From positions 1 to 64,000 of the forward strand of contig JAKSIV010000002.1 in assembly GCA_024398635.1 (NCBI GenBank): 64,000 bases of DNA, in the 5' to 3' direction. Source of the stretch: Bacteroidaceae bacterium (GTDB lineage: Bacteria > Bacteroidota > Bacteroidia > Bacteroidales > Bacteroidaceae). The position numbers were made by a program, and so were the translations under genes. The notes beneath the pieces are model-generated. The model saw nothing but the letters and a program-made list of their open reading frames with translations. It was not told the DNA's origin and did not search any database. Below, piece after piece: positions 19,689 to 28,990 of this stretch (its first letter is position 1; every line of letters starts with the position of its first letter).

Positions 19689-22600
19689 ATGAAACAACGA
19701 GACTTTTTATTTGCTGGATTGTTGCTTTTAGCAGCTCCCGCATTTGCACAGGACGGTCCTACGTTTGATCCTACCAAGGATGCCAAGGTGGTATTCGTAC
19801 AGGATTTTGAGAGTGACTGGAAAACCTGGAGCACAACGCCGGTTGATTCTATTACTAAGGTTCAGTATTGGGATCAACAAGGAAATTCAAACAGTGCCAG
19901 CCTGAAACCGTGGGATGAGGGTTGGAAGAAGGTTAGCAAGCTCAGAGATACTACCATGATTCTCTACAACGGTGTTGTTGTAGTTGATGAGGATGAGAAG
20001 TGGGCTGAGGATGACGCTACAGCAGGTACCATTATCCGTGATTCAGGCGCTGAGAAGATTGACCGTAATGCTACAATGGCAAAGTACGGTGAGGCTGATC
20101 AGGGTGGTAAATATTACTTCAAGTTTACAACCGATACAGCTCCTACCGAGTTTGGTCAAAGTGCTTACAGCAATGGTCTGGCTGCCCGTTATCGTCGTAA
20201 CCTTTTCGTTCGTGGTCTTAATGTTGAGGAGAACTCATCTTACAGACTTACATTCTACGTTAAGGGTAACGTTCGTAAAAACGCAATTCCTGCAAATCTG
20301 AATGCCGCTGACATTAACTTGACACTGTATGCTGATGTAATGCGTGGTTATTTCCACAGTGAGAAGCCTTTCTCAATGGGTTACATCAATGACAGCAAGA
20401 CTTATCAGTACACCAACAGCTTTGCTTATACAAAGGATTTCTTCAATGGTGATTGGGAAAAGGTTACTTTCATGACCTATTATACCACAGACTCCATTGC
20501 AGACTACTATGTGTTCGTTGACGGTTACTGGTGGGCGGACGGAGCTTGGACATGGCAGTCAAAAGACACCGTTGGTTCAACCAACCCCAAGAAGTATGAT
20601 CTGAACTACATCGTTCAGCCTGATAAGTACTTTGTACGTCTGGGATTTGCTTCTAACTACTCAGAGTTCTGCATTGATAACATGTCACTGACCAAATCAT
20701 GGATTGGTGGTGTTGAGTATTATCAGGATATGCTGCGTGTAAACTTCGGTTATGAGACCAACCTTAAGGATCTGGCTCGTGAGGCTTACGAGAAGACCAG
20801 AGTCGACGCTGTAGAGGTTCCCGGTAAGTACTTTGAGGTTTGGGGTAAATATCCCGACGGTACCTGGGAGCTTACAGATATAGCTTCTGCAGAGTATCAG
20901 GGTGACGGTTACATGTACATGTTCACCGATACATATATCGATGGTAACGGTGAGGAGAAGCATCTTTCATTCGAGGATTATGACACAGTTCTTGTCACAT
21001 TTACCAACCCTGCAGAGAAGGAGATCCAGTTGAAGTATACCGGTGACCTGTTCCCCAGGGCAAATGATGTTGAGTGGATCAAGGCCGGTAAGCTTGTTCC
21101 TAACTTCTACAATGAGGTAGCCCAGCTTAACCCGTATGCATTCCAGGGCGTTTATTCAATGAGCAACAGACCTCCTGTATGCCAGAGCGAGCAGTATGAG
21201 GACGGTTCATTCGGACTTGACGGTACAATCCGTCAGTTCAAGTTCCAGTTCTCAAGCGAGATGGAGATTGATAATCCTGCCAACGTTGAGACACGTAAGA
21301 AGTGTGTTGTATATGTCGGTGAGGAGATTTGGGATCGTGCTTGGGATAAGAACACCAAGACCCTTACTCTTACTCGTCCGGCAAAGTACACAACTCCTCT
21401 GAAGGGTGATGTCGAGGTTGAGATCAACAACCTTTATATGCCTAACACAGACCGTAAGGGTGATGATGTAATCATGCACTACAACTTCGGAGAAATCAAC
21501 AGAGACCTCTCAACCGTATCATTCGGTGATGCAGTCTGGGATGCTAAGTTCTATGATGAGACAGTTAACCCGAACGATGCCGGTACCGCTACCAAGCCTC
21601 TGTCACCTAACGGTACAGCTATTTGGTGGAATAAGGAAAGCGGTTGGTCTCGTCAACGTACATTCCAGGTTCTGGATGGTACGACTGAGCTTAATGCTGC
21701 CCGTCTGTATCGCTACGCAGATTCAACTCTGACTAACTTGAGAGCTTTGGCAATCTGCCCGCGTAACGACGCTAGCGTTCCTGCAAAGTTCTATCTTGGC
21801 TATAGTGCAGGATTTGATATCAACCTGACTGCAGGTAACTATGTACTTAAGTATAAGGCTCAGCCTATTAACAAGCTGTTCGGCTTCAAAGTTTATGTTT
21901 ATCCTTGGGTAGAGGATCCTCGTACAGTTGGAGACGGCGACAAGCTTCTTGTTGCTGAGCACAACAACTTTGACAGATACTTTGTTGAGGCTCTGATGAA
22001 GAATGCTGATAACAATGTTGATACTATCCTGATAAATGAGTTCAACGATGGCTTCCAGGTTGCGAAGGGAGGCAAGTACCTCATTGAGATTCATGTAAAT
22101 CCTGCTAGCAACGGTGATACCGGATATCCTTCAATGTTGTTCAGCAACTTTGAGCTCTTCAACTCACCTGTAAGCTTTGGTCCTATCGCTGATCTGAACA
22201 ATGCCGTTGCTGCTGCTCAGAAGAAGGCTGCCGAGGTAACTGACGCTAAGTATGCAGGTGCAGCTTTGACAGTTCTGAATACATTGATCGAGAAATATAA
22301 GGTTGACGGTACATTTACCAGCCAGAAACCTTCAGATTGGAAGGCAGGTACCAAGTCTCTTAACGATGCTGTAGGCACAATGCAGCTCCGTAAGGATACA
22401 GTTGACCTGCTTGTCAAGAAGGCAGAAGATGTTGCCAAGAAGCTCACTGATGTAGCTGTTGACAATGCTAACTGGGCAAATCTCATTGATTACAAGGCAC
22501 TGCAGACTTCAAAGACCACATTTGATTCATATCCTTATTCAAGCAAGAGCAATGCTGACATCACCGCATTCATCAAGACAATGGATGACCAGATGAAGGC

Positions 22601-23990
22601 TCTTGACAAGCGTGTTAAGGACACCAAGCAGTTCAATGTCGAGTTGGCAAAGGCTAAGAAGTTGATTGATGCTAAGGAACTCACAAGCATTAAGGAGTAT
22701 GGTGATCTTAAGGATGTTTACGATGACAAGTCTGGTATTGACACTATCGCTGTAACTGATGAGGTTCTTACCGCTGCTCTCAATCTTGTTGCTGAGGCTG
22801 CTACAGCTTACGGCTACGGTGTCGGTATTTACAGCATTGGTACACGTGGAATCAAGGCTCTTGATGCATTGGCAACCAAACTTAATACAGGCATTAAGGA
22901 TTCAGCTGTTGTGAAAGAACGTTTTGATGCTCTGGCAACAGACGATGATTATCTTGCTGCTATTTACAAGGCTGCTATCAAGGCTGCAATCTATGAGAAT
23001 GCTGCTTCAATCACCGAGGAGGATCTGACTCCGTTCATCAAGAACTACTATCTCTATGCTACTCCTATCATCGAAAATCCTGATGGAAATGATGAAAACG
23101 GAAGTAAGGTAAAGGATAGCGGTTATGGTACTAAGGCTATCTCTAATGCAAAACATAACAAGGCTGGTTCAAATGTTTATGTATTTGAGCATGCTTGGAA
23201 CAGCAATAGAGTATATTGCCTGTACAAGGATGGAGCTTATGATAATGTATTCCCGGGTTGGTCCGTTGATCATAACGGCGGAAGCGGAAACCAGTATGTA
23301 GCTCCTGATTCAATCGGCAAGCAGACTAACCTTAAGGATGAGGTTCCTGTATACGATGGTGCTATTTCACTTGACTGGGGTTCACAGGTTTATCTGACAC
23401 AGTATGTAATCGGTCTGCCGGCTGGTGAGTATGAACTTGGTGTTGATGCTAGGAACACTCATAACGCTAGTGAGATGAATAATAGTGGTGAACTTACTTT
23501 GAAGGTTCGTGCCGGTGGTAGAGATGATAAGGAAGTATCAACCAAGTTCGACTTCGGTTATATCTCTCCTAAGGAATTCTATGTTCCTAATGATACAGTT
23601 CCGGGTAAGATTGATACAATTTCCAACACTGCAAACTGCGACAGTACTGCATTCAGAACAATCAAGTTCACATTACCTGAAAGTGTAAATGAGGCAATTA
23701 AGATTACCGCTCAGGCTAAGACTGGTAACGGTAATGGACAGTTGGATAACTTCCAGTTGAAGTTCAAGCCGCTTGCTTCTTACTCAGATTCTCTGATCGC
23801 TGCCGCTAAGGCTGATGTTGCTAGAGTAATCACTGTAGTTGACTTTACAAAGGCTCAGAAGGCTGCCAACGTTGAGTTCTATACTCTGAGTGGCCTGAAG
23901 GTTGATGGTATCAAGCCTGGTCAGATCCTGATCCGCAAGACCACAAATGCCAACGGTAAGGTTGCAGTTGATAAGGTTCTTCTTAAGTAA
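19689..23990 (+). CDS. Very large secreted protein with possible type IX sorting tail
   Basis: A 1433-residue exported protein I do not recognise. The signal peptide ends APAFAQ. The first 800 residues are beta-rich, with aromatic stretches reminiscent of carbohydrate-binding sandwiches. Residues about 830-1120 are Lys/Ala-rich helical repeats resembling FIVAR or spectrin-like bundles. About 1150-1370 looks like another beta-sandwich. The last 45 residues (VEFYTLSGLKVDGIKPGQ onward, ending VDKVLLK) resemble the type IX secretion sorting domain, which would place it on the surface or outside the cell. No catalytic motif is visible. It is flanked by terminators on both sides, so it forms its own unit. 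It may be an adhesin or scaffold for the polysaccharide locus. Confidence 0.6.
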   Translation: MKQRDFLFAGLLLLAAPAFAQDGPTFDPTKDAKVVFVQDFESDWKTWSTTPVDSITKVQYWDQQGNSNSASLKPWDEGWKKVSKLRDTTMILYNGVVVVDEDEKWAEDDATAGTIIRDSGAEKIDRNATMAKYGEADQGGKYYFKFTTDTAPTEFGQSAYSNGLAARYRRNLFVRGLNVEENSSYRLTFYVKGNVRKNAIPANLNAADINLTLYADVMRGYFHSEKPFSMGYINDSKTYQYTNSFAYTKDFFNGDWEKVTFMTYYTTDSIADYYVFVDGYWWADGAWTWQSKDTVGSTNPKKYDLNYIVQPDKYFVRLGFASNYSEFCIDNMSLTKSWIGGVEYYQDMLRVNFGYETNLKDLAREAYEKTRVDAVEVPGKYFEVWGKYPDGTWELTDIASAEYQGDGYMYMFTDTYIDGNGEEKHLSFEDYDTVLVTFTNPAEKEIQLKYTGDLFPRANDVEWIKAGKLVPNFYNEVAQLNPYAFQGVYSMSNRPPVCQSEQYEDGSFGLDGTIRQFKFQFSSEMEIDNPANVETRKKCVVYVGEEIWDRAWDKNTKTLTLTRPAKYTTPLKGDVEVEINNLYMPNTDRKGDDVIMHYNFGEINRDLSTVSFGDAVWDAKFYDETVNPNDAGTATKPLSPNGTAIWWNKESGWSRQRTFQVLDGTTELNAARLYRYADSTLTNLRALAICPRNDASVPAKFYLGYSAGFDINLTAGNYVLKYKAQPINKLFGFKVYVYPWVEDPRTVGDGDKLLVAEHNNFDRYFVEALMKNADNNVDTILINEFNDGFQVAKGGKYLIEIHVNPASNGDTGYPSMLFSNFELFNSPVSFGPIADLNNAVAAAQKKAAEVTDAKYAGAALTVLNTLIEKYKVDGTFTSQKPSDWKAGTKSLNDAVGTMQLRKDTVDLLVKKAEDVAKKLTDVAVDNANWANLIDYKALQTSKTTFDSYPYSSKSNADITAFIKTMDDQMKALDKRVKDTKQFNVELAKAKKLIDAKELTSIKEYGDLKDVYDDKSGIDTIAVTDEVLTAALNLVAEAATAYGYGVGIYSIGTRGIKALDALATKLNTGIKDSAVVKERFDALATDDDYLAAIYKAAIKAAIYENAASITEEDLTPFIKNYYLYATPIIENPDGNDENGSKVKDSGYGTKAISNAKHNKAGSNVYVFEHAWNSNRVYCLYKDGAYDNVFPGWSVDHNGGSGNQYVAPDSIGKQTNLKDEVPVYDGAISLDWGSQVYLTQYVIGLPAGEYELGVDARNTHNASEMNNSGELTLKVRAGGRDDKEVSTKFDFGYISPKEFYVPNDTVPGKIDTISNTANCDSTAFRTIKFTLPESVNEAIKITAQAKTGNGNGQLDNFQLKFKPLASYSDSLIAAAKADVARVITVVDFTKAQKAANVEFYTLSGLKVDGIKPGQILIRKTTNANGKVAVDKVLLK

Positions 23991-24013
23991 TTAAGTAAAC
24001 CCAATCTATAATG

Positions 24014-24055
24014 AATCGGCGGAGAGCATACGGCTCCCCGCCGATTCTCTTTTTA
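24014..24055 (+). terminator. Terminator after the large secreted protein gene
   Basis: AATCGGCGG (24014-24022) pairs with CCGCCGATT (24038-24046) and is followed by a T tract. Confidence 0.85.
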
Positions 24056-24155
24056 TCACTTTTTTGCTCTGTGGGTTATGCGGTTTAATCAAAAGAGGGT
24101 ATCTTTATACTCGCTTACCAAATATGTATATTATTAACCTCATTATAATCAACAG

Positions 24156-25511
24156 ATGAAAGCAAGATTTACAATTCTGGCAGCATTGATGCTGGCCGGC
24201 ATTGCCGCTCAGGCACAGAATCCTATTATCCGCGATCAGTTCTCGGCCGATCCTTCGGCTCTCGTAGTGGGTGACCGCGTCTATGTATTCCCTTCACATG
24301 ATATCAAGGCTCCGGCAGAGTATGCACGTAAAGACTGGTTCTGCATGGCAGACTATCATGTGTTCTCATCGGCCAATCTTACTGATTGGACTGACCATGG
24401 TATGATTGTTGACCAGTGGAGTGCTCCCTGGGTAAACGAGAAGGGTTACTCTATGTGGGCTCCTGACTGTAAGCAGAACCCCACCAACGGCAAGTATTAT
24501 TTCTTCTTCCCGGCAGGTGCCAAACCACAGCCCAGCGCAAACGGACGCCGTGGTATGGGCGGTAACCGTGTAGGTATATGCACTTCAGATTATCCCGAAG
24601 GCCCGTACACACCAGAGGCTACTCCTATTGAGGGCGTAGGTGGTATTGATCCATGTATCTTTGTTGATGATGACGGTCAGGGCTATCTGGTTATGCCTGG
24701 TATCACCATCACAAAACTTGCTCCTGACTGGAAATCAGTTTCAACCGATCCTGCTGACCGTCATCGCGTTGAGGGAGTTCCCACTAAGGGTCTTGTTGAG
24801 GGTCCGTACCTGTACAAGCACGGTGGTAAGTACTATATGACTTTCCCGTGGGCACGTGACGTTGAGGAGGTTCTGGCTTACTGTGTTGCAGACAACATCT
24901 TTGGTCCTTATGAGTTCAAGGGCGTATTCTTTGAGGAGCATGCCAACAAGTGCTGGACCAACCACCATTCAATCATTGAATTCAAGGGTCAGACCTATCT
25001 GTTCTACCATCACAATGAGTACTCACCTGAATTTGACAAGAACCGTTCTGTCTGCGCTGACAGTATCTTCTTTGATGACGAGAAGGGTGAGATCAAGATG
25101 GTTAAGCCCACCCTGCGCGGTATTGGCGTAACCCAGTCAAATACTCAGATTCAGCTTGACCGCTACACCGCACTAAGCGCAAGCGGTGACTCAATTGCTT
25201 ACCTGGAGCCCAGCAACTATTTTGCAGGTTGGAAGACCGTCTTCTATGAGAAGGGCGCATGGGCCAAGTACAACACCGTAGAGTTCAAGAAGGCTCCCAA
25301 GAAGGTTACAGTTAAGGTTGTCGCTCCGTCAGCAGGTAAGCTTGAGATTATGCAGGATGATAAGGTTATCGCAACCGTTGATATTCCCGCAGACCGCCAG
25401 CTTGTAACAGTTGACGCTCCTGTAAAGGGTGCAGCCAAGGGTATCCATCACCTCAAGGTAAGGATGGCTACCGAGGGTAAGATCCAGGTTGACTGGCTTA
25501 CTTTCAATTGA
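24156..25511 (+). CDS. Exported GH43 glycosidase with C-terminal CBM6-like domain
   Basis: A 451-residue GH43 enzyme, probable arabinofuranosidase or xylosidase/arabinanase. A cleavable signal peptide (about residues 1-20, ending AQAQ) sends it to the periplasm or beyond. Catalytic residues can be placed: Asp32 in SADPSAL, Asp165 in GGIDPCIF and Glu215 in VEGPYLY. Residues about 320-451 form a beta-sandwich resembling CBM6, ending GKIQVDWLTFN. It lies 23 bases upstream of a second GH43 gene and probably forms an operon with it. A weak TATCTTTA box lies at 24100-24107. Confidence 0.87.
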   Translation: MKARFTILAALMLAGIAAQAQNPIIRDQFSADPSALVVGDRVYVFPSHDIKAPAEYARKDWFCMADYHVFSSANLTDWTDHGMIVDQWSAPWVNEKGYSMWAPDCKQNPTNGKYYFFFPAGAKPQPSANGRRGMGGNRVGICTSDYPEGPYTPEATPIEGVGGIDPCIFVDDDGQGYLVMPGITITKLAPDWKSVSTDPADRHRVEGVPTKGLVEGPYLYKHGGKYYMTFPWARDVEEVLAYCVADNIFGPYEFKGVFFEEHANKCWTNHHSIIEFKGQTYLFYHHNEYSPEFDKNRSVCADSIFFDDEKGEIKMVKPTLRGIGVTQSNTQIQLDRYTALSASGDSIAYLEPSNYFAGWKTVFYEKGAWAKYNTVEFKKAPKKVTVKVVAPSAGKLEIMQDDKVIATVDIPADRQLVTVDAPVKGAAKGIHHLKVRMATEGKIQVDWLTFN

Positions 25512-25534
25512 TCCTGTAATTACAGATATGTGAC

Positions 25535-27166
25535 ATGAAAGCAAGGACTATATTTGCTATAACACTGACCATGCTCGTAGGGGCATGGTCAGGTTGTTCT
25601 GCTAAGGATAAGACCACTGAGTGTGTGAACCCTCTTACATACACTGATATTCCGGATAATGACTGGATTCGCGTAGGCGATGACTACTATATGGTAAGCA
25701 CTACCATGTATTTCTGCCCGGGTGCTCCTATCATGCACTCCAAGGATCTGGTTCATTGGGAGCTTGTGAGCTACGTGTATGACTATCTTGAGGATGACGA
25801 TGTATATAACCTGCGTAACGGCCGTAACGCATATGGAAAGGGCCAGTGGGCTACGTCACTGCGTTATGTTGACGGTACATTCTATGCTTTGTTTATTGCC
25901 AATGACCAGAACAAGACATACATATACAAGACCAAGGATATCCGCAAGAGTAATTGGGAGCGTTCGGTGATTGACCGCCCGTTCCATGATGCAAGCATGC
26001 TTTTTGAGGGTGGTCATGTGTATGTGGTATGGGGTAACGGTGAACTGCGTATCATTGAGCTTGAGCCGGATGGATCGGCCATTAAAGCCGGTGCCGAGGA
26101 GAAGATTCTGATTGACTCTCCGCGTCAGGGATTCAACCTGCGTGCCGAGGGCGCCCATATCTATCATATAGGTGATTATTACTATATCCTGGAGATTGAC
26201 TGGCCAAGCGGCGGCGTACGTACCGAGACGGCATGGCGTTCAAAGGATCTTTTTGGTCCGTATGAGCGTAAGGTCATACTGAGCGGTGCGTTTGACGGCC
26301 GTGGTGACGGCGTGGCTCAGGGTGGTATCATTGAAACCCAGAACGGCGATTGGTATGCAATCATGTTCCAGGACCATGGTGCAGTGGGACGTATTCCTAC
26401 TCTGCAGCCCATGAAATGGGAGGATGGATGGCCTATACTCGGTGATGAAACCGTTCCTGTAAAGCAGTTTACGGTTAATCTGCCCGAGAGCGGCAAGAAC
26501 CGTACATGGGATAATGATGAGTTCAGCTACAAGAAGAATGAGCTTGACCTGGTATGGCAGTGGAACCATAAGCCTGATAATGCAGCTTGGTCTGTTACCG
26601 AACGCAAGGGCTGGTTGCGTCTTAAGACCGGTCAGGTGGCAACTAACGTAATGAACGCTCGCAATACTCTTACTCAGCGTACGGTAGGCCCCCGCTGTTA
26701 CAGTGAGGTGCTGATGGATGCATCGGGCATGAAGCCTGGCGACAGAGCCGGAATAATTGCCTTCCAGAGCAATTACTGCACCATAGGTGTAGAAGTGGCC
26801 AGTGACGGATCAAAGAGCCTTGTGGCGATGACACACCGCAATATGGGCCGTCGTCGCGGACCGCAGCAGGCGGGAGCCGAACAGCCTAACCCCGATACAG
26901 AGGCATTGCGCATTCCGCTTGCCCGGGATAAGGTCTGGCTCAAGATAAAGTATGTGTTTACTCCGCAACAGGATGGTGAGCGTGCCGACCAGGCGTTCAT
27001 GAGTTACTCGCTTGACGGAAAGAACTGGACAGATGTGGATGCAACTTTGCAGATGTCATTCAGTCTGGATTATTTTACCGGTTACCGCACGGGTCTGTAC
27101 AGTTTCTGTACAGAGCAAGCGGGTGGTTATGCAGACTTTGATTATTTCCATCAGGCAGCGTATTGA
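25535..27166 (+). CDS. GH43 lipoprotein with C-terminal concanavalin-like domain
   Basis: A 543-residue GH43 enzyme, probable beta-xylosidase or arabinofuranosidase. A hydrophobic N-terminus ends in a plausible lipobox (AWSGC, Cys21). The catalytic domain covers about residues 30-320: DIPDNDWIRVGDDYYM holds the presumed base Asp41 (this position is usually PDPS, here PDND), FHDASMLFE the pKa-modulating Asp, and AEGAHIYHIGDYYY the acid Glu. Residues about 340-543 match the beta-xylosidase C-terminal concanavalin-like domain, ending YADFDYFHQ. It directly follows another exported GH43 and precedes the ECF sigma gene by about 50 bases. Confidence 0.87.
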   Translation: MKARTIFAITLTMLVGAWSGCSAKDKTTECVNPLTYTDIPDNDWIRVGDDYYMVSTTMYFCPGAPIMHSKDLVHWELVSYVYDYLEDDDVYNLRNGRNAYGKGQWATSLRYVDGTFYALFIANDQNKTYIYKTKDIRKSNWERSVIDRPFHDASMLFEGGHVYVVWGNGELRIIELEPDGSAIKAGAEEKILIDSPRQGFNLRAEGAHIYHIGDYYYILEIDWPSGGVRTETAWRSKDLFGPYERKVILSGAFDGRGDGVAQGGIIETQNGDWYAIMFQDHGAVGRIPTLQPMKWEDGWPILGDETVPVKQFTVNLPESGKNRTWDNDEFSYKKNELDLVWQWNHKPDNAAWSVTERKGWLRLKTGQVATNVMNARNTLTQRTVGPRCYSEVLMDASGMKPGDRAGIIAFQSNYCTIGVEVASDGSKSLVAMTHRNMGRRRGPQQAGAEQPNPDTEALRIPLARDKVWLKIKYVFTPQQDGERADQAFMSYSLDGKNWTDVDATLQMSFSLDYFTGYRTGLYSFCTEQAGGYADFDYFHQAAY

Positions 27167-27218
27167 TGGTAAAAAATCAATAATAATTTAACTTCGGCAC
27201 TGTATATTTATATTAAGG

Positions 27219-27809
27219 ATGAAACGTGATCAGAGTGACATAGTGAACAACCAGGGATCTCTATCAGTGAGCGATGAATCCATTGCCCGTTTGCTATGTG
27301 ATGACAATCATGTAGAGGAGGCCGTACGCCTCATCATGAAGAAATACGGAGAGCCGTTATACTGGCACATTCGCCGAATGGTGGTGGCCCATGATGATGC
27401 GGAGGACTGTCTTCAGGAGACTATGATAAACGTGTACAAGTACAGGAGCACCTACTCCAACGAGTATCCGCTTTCATCATGGCTCTACAAGATAGCAACC
27501 AATGAGAGTCTCAAACTGCTCAAGAACCGTTCCGGTTTTACCTTGTCGGTTGATGACCTGGGCGATTCACTTAAGGACAGCGTGCGTGAGGAGGCTGCTC
27601 CGGATGCCGATGAGACTCTGATTCTTCTCCAGGAGGCAATTGCACTCCTGCCGGCCAAGCAGAAGATGGTGTTTAACCTGCGTTACTATGATGACAAGAG
27701 TTACGAGGAGATACACCAGATAGTTGGAGACAGCGTAAATACGCTCAAGACCAATTATCATTACGCAGTACAGAAGATAAAGGATTATATATTAGAACAT
27801 CAGTTATGA
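27219..27809 (+). CDS. ECF-type RNA polymerase sigma factor
   Basis: A 196-residue sigma-70 family factor with the two-domain ECF layout. Region 2 is at about residues 55-105 (AEDCLQETMINVYKYR ... SSWLYKIATNESL). Region 4, an HTH, is at about 143-190 (LPAKQKMVFNLRY ... SYEEIHQIVGDSVNTLKTNY). Its stop overlaps the start of the next gene by four bases (ATGA), the usual arrangement of sigma and anti-sigma genes. It is the only clear transcription regulator among the sugar-utilisation genes here, so it may control them, but nothing in the sequence proves this. It could instead be an envelope-stress factor. Confidence 0.93.
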   Translation: MKRDQSDIVNNQGSLSVSDESIARLLCDDNHVEEAVRLIMKKYGEPLYWHIRRMVVAHDDAEDCLQETMINVYKYRSTYSNEYPLSSWLYKIATNESLKLLKNRSGFTLSVDDLGDSLKDSVREEAAPDADETLILLQEAIALLPAKQKMVFNLRYYDDKSYEEIHQIVGDSVNTLKTNYHYAVQKIKDYILEHQL

Positions 27810-28135
27810 AAGATTTTGATCTGGAAGGACTTGGCAGAGAAATGCCGTACAAGATGCCCGAGCATTTCCTGGATGACATGACAGAACGTGTCGTGGCCCA
27901 GATTGCCAAGCAGCAGCACAAGCAGCACAGAGAGCGCAGAATAATCGCTCTGTTTGCAAGTGCGGCAAGCGTTGCAGCAGTTGCTCTGCTGTTCCTGCAC
28001 CCGTTTGGCGGCAGGCTTGACATACCCAGCTACGAGAGCATTTCACAGTGTGCAAGCGTGGATGAGGTTCTGCAGAATATGACTGCCGAGGAACTTGGCG
28101 TCTATTCAATGATGAGTAACTACTACGGCAATTGA
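27806..28135 (+). CDS. Small single-pass membrane protein, probable anti-sigma factor
   Basis: A 109-residue protein with no family I can name. About 45 charged N-terminal residues (MKDFDLEGLGREMPYKMPEHF) precede one membrane segment at about residues 46-65 (IIALFASAASVAAVALLFL). A short acidic tail with MTAEELGVYSMMSNYYGN would lie in the periplasm. Overlap with the sigma gene, size and topology fit an anti-sigma factor, but no zinc-binding HxxxCxxC motif is present. It is followed two bases later by a secreted protein gene. Confidence 0.6.
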   Translation: MKDFDLEGLGREMPYKMPEHFLDDMTERVVAQIAKQQHKQHRERRIIALFASAASVAAVALLFLHPFGGRLDIPSYESISQCASVDEVLQNMTAEELGVYSMMSNYYGN

Positions 28136-28137
28136 TT

Positions 28138-28923
28138 ATGAAGAAACGCTGGACAGCATTGTTGATTCTTGCCGGCTTGTTGCTTTCCCAACCCATTGTG
28201 GCACAGGAGAGGGATGAGCAGATGATCAATGCGTCCCTGCGCTTCATAAAGGAGAATGCCAACCTTACCAAGAAGGAATACGAGAAGTTTGCCAAGATTT
28301 ACATTGAGTACAATGAGCAGTTGGCTAAACTTAACCGTGAACTCAAGCCTGAGTCACGTGACTACATGAAGCGTTGGCAGACCATCAATGATGACTACAT
28401 GCAGAAACTGAACAAGGCTCTGCCGGACTCTACCCGTCAGAAGGTGGGTGTAGCCCAGTGGGAACTTGGTCAGAAGGTTTGGGGACAAAGGTCAGAACAG
28501 AACCGTCATACTGCCGAGCGTCAGTTCCAGATGATGGGTGAGTGGAACCGTATGAATCCCCAGTTCATGATGCAGCCCCATATGTTTGATTTCCAGCGTC
28601 ACCGCCAGCGTGAATTCCTGCAGGCCGATGAACAGCAACAGCAGTGGTGGGAGAACTATTGGCGCAACTGGGGACAGCCTGATACGGCAATGATTCGTCG
28701 TATGCAGGAGAACCGCCAGCGCTATCAGGAGCGTGACAGCATCTGGCAGCAGCGTCGTCAGCAGTTTGCTCCGCAGGGGCAGCAGTTCCCTCAAGGACAG
28801 TTCGGTCCTCAGGGACAGTTCCCACAGCCGGGACAGAATCAGTTTGGCCCCGGATTCGGTAATCCGGGCTTTGGCGGCGGTCCTCAGTACGGACCGGGAT
28901 TCAATCCGCAACGTAATCAATAA
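28138..28923 (+). CDS. Secreted Gln/Gly-rich protein, Spy/CpxP-like N-terminal half
   Basis: About 261 residues; the ATG at 28138 is chosen because an upstream TTG adds only two residues. A signal peptide ends PIVAQ. Residues about 25-125 are helical and charged (LTKKEYEKFAKIYIEYNEQL), loosely like Spy/CpxP or LTxxQ periplasmic proteins. The C-terminal 80 residues are low-complexity Gln/Gly/Pro/Phe-rich with repeats of the type GQFPQ and GPGFG. It is third in the ECF sigma operon and so a candidate sensor or output of that system. Function is unknown. Confidence 0.65.
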   Translation: MKKRWTALLILAGLLLSQPIVAQERDEQMINASLRFIKENANLTKKEYEKFAKIYIEYNEQLAKLNRELKPESRDYMKRWQTINDDYMQKLNKALPDSTRQKVGVAQWELGQKVWGQRSEQNRHTAERQFQMMGEWNRMNPQFMMQPHMFDFQRHRQREFLQADEQQQQWWENYWRNWGQPDTAMIRRMQENRQRYQERDSIWQQRRQQFAPQGQQFPQGQFGPQGQFPQPGQNQFGPGFGNPGFGGGPQYGPGFNPQRNQ

Positions 28924-28944
28924 TCTTTTAAACTGATAAAAAAT

Positions 28945-28976
28945 AATAGGAGCAGATTTCTGCTCCTATTATTTTT
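28945..28976. terminator. Bidirectional terminator between convergent genes
   Basis: AATAGGAGCAG (28945-28955), loop ATTT, CTGCTCCTATT (28960-28970), followed by ATTTTTAT. A-rich sequence on the other side allows use from both strands. It separates the sigma operon from the minus-strand FAS1 gene. Confidence 0.85.
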
Positions 28977-28990
28977 ATCAAGTCAGAGGA

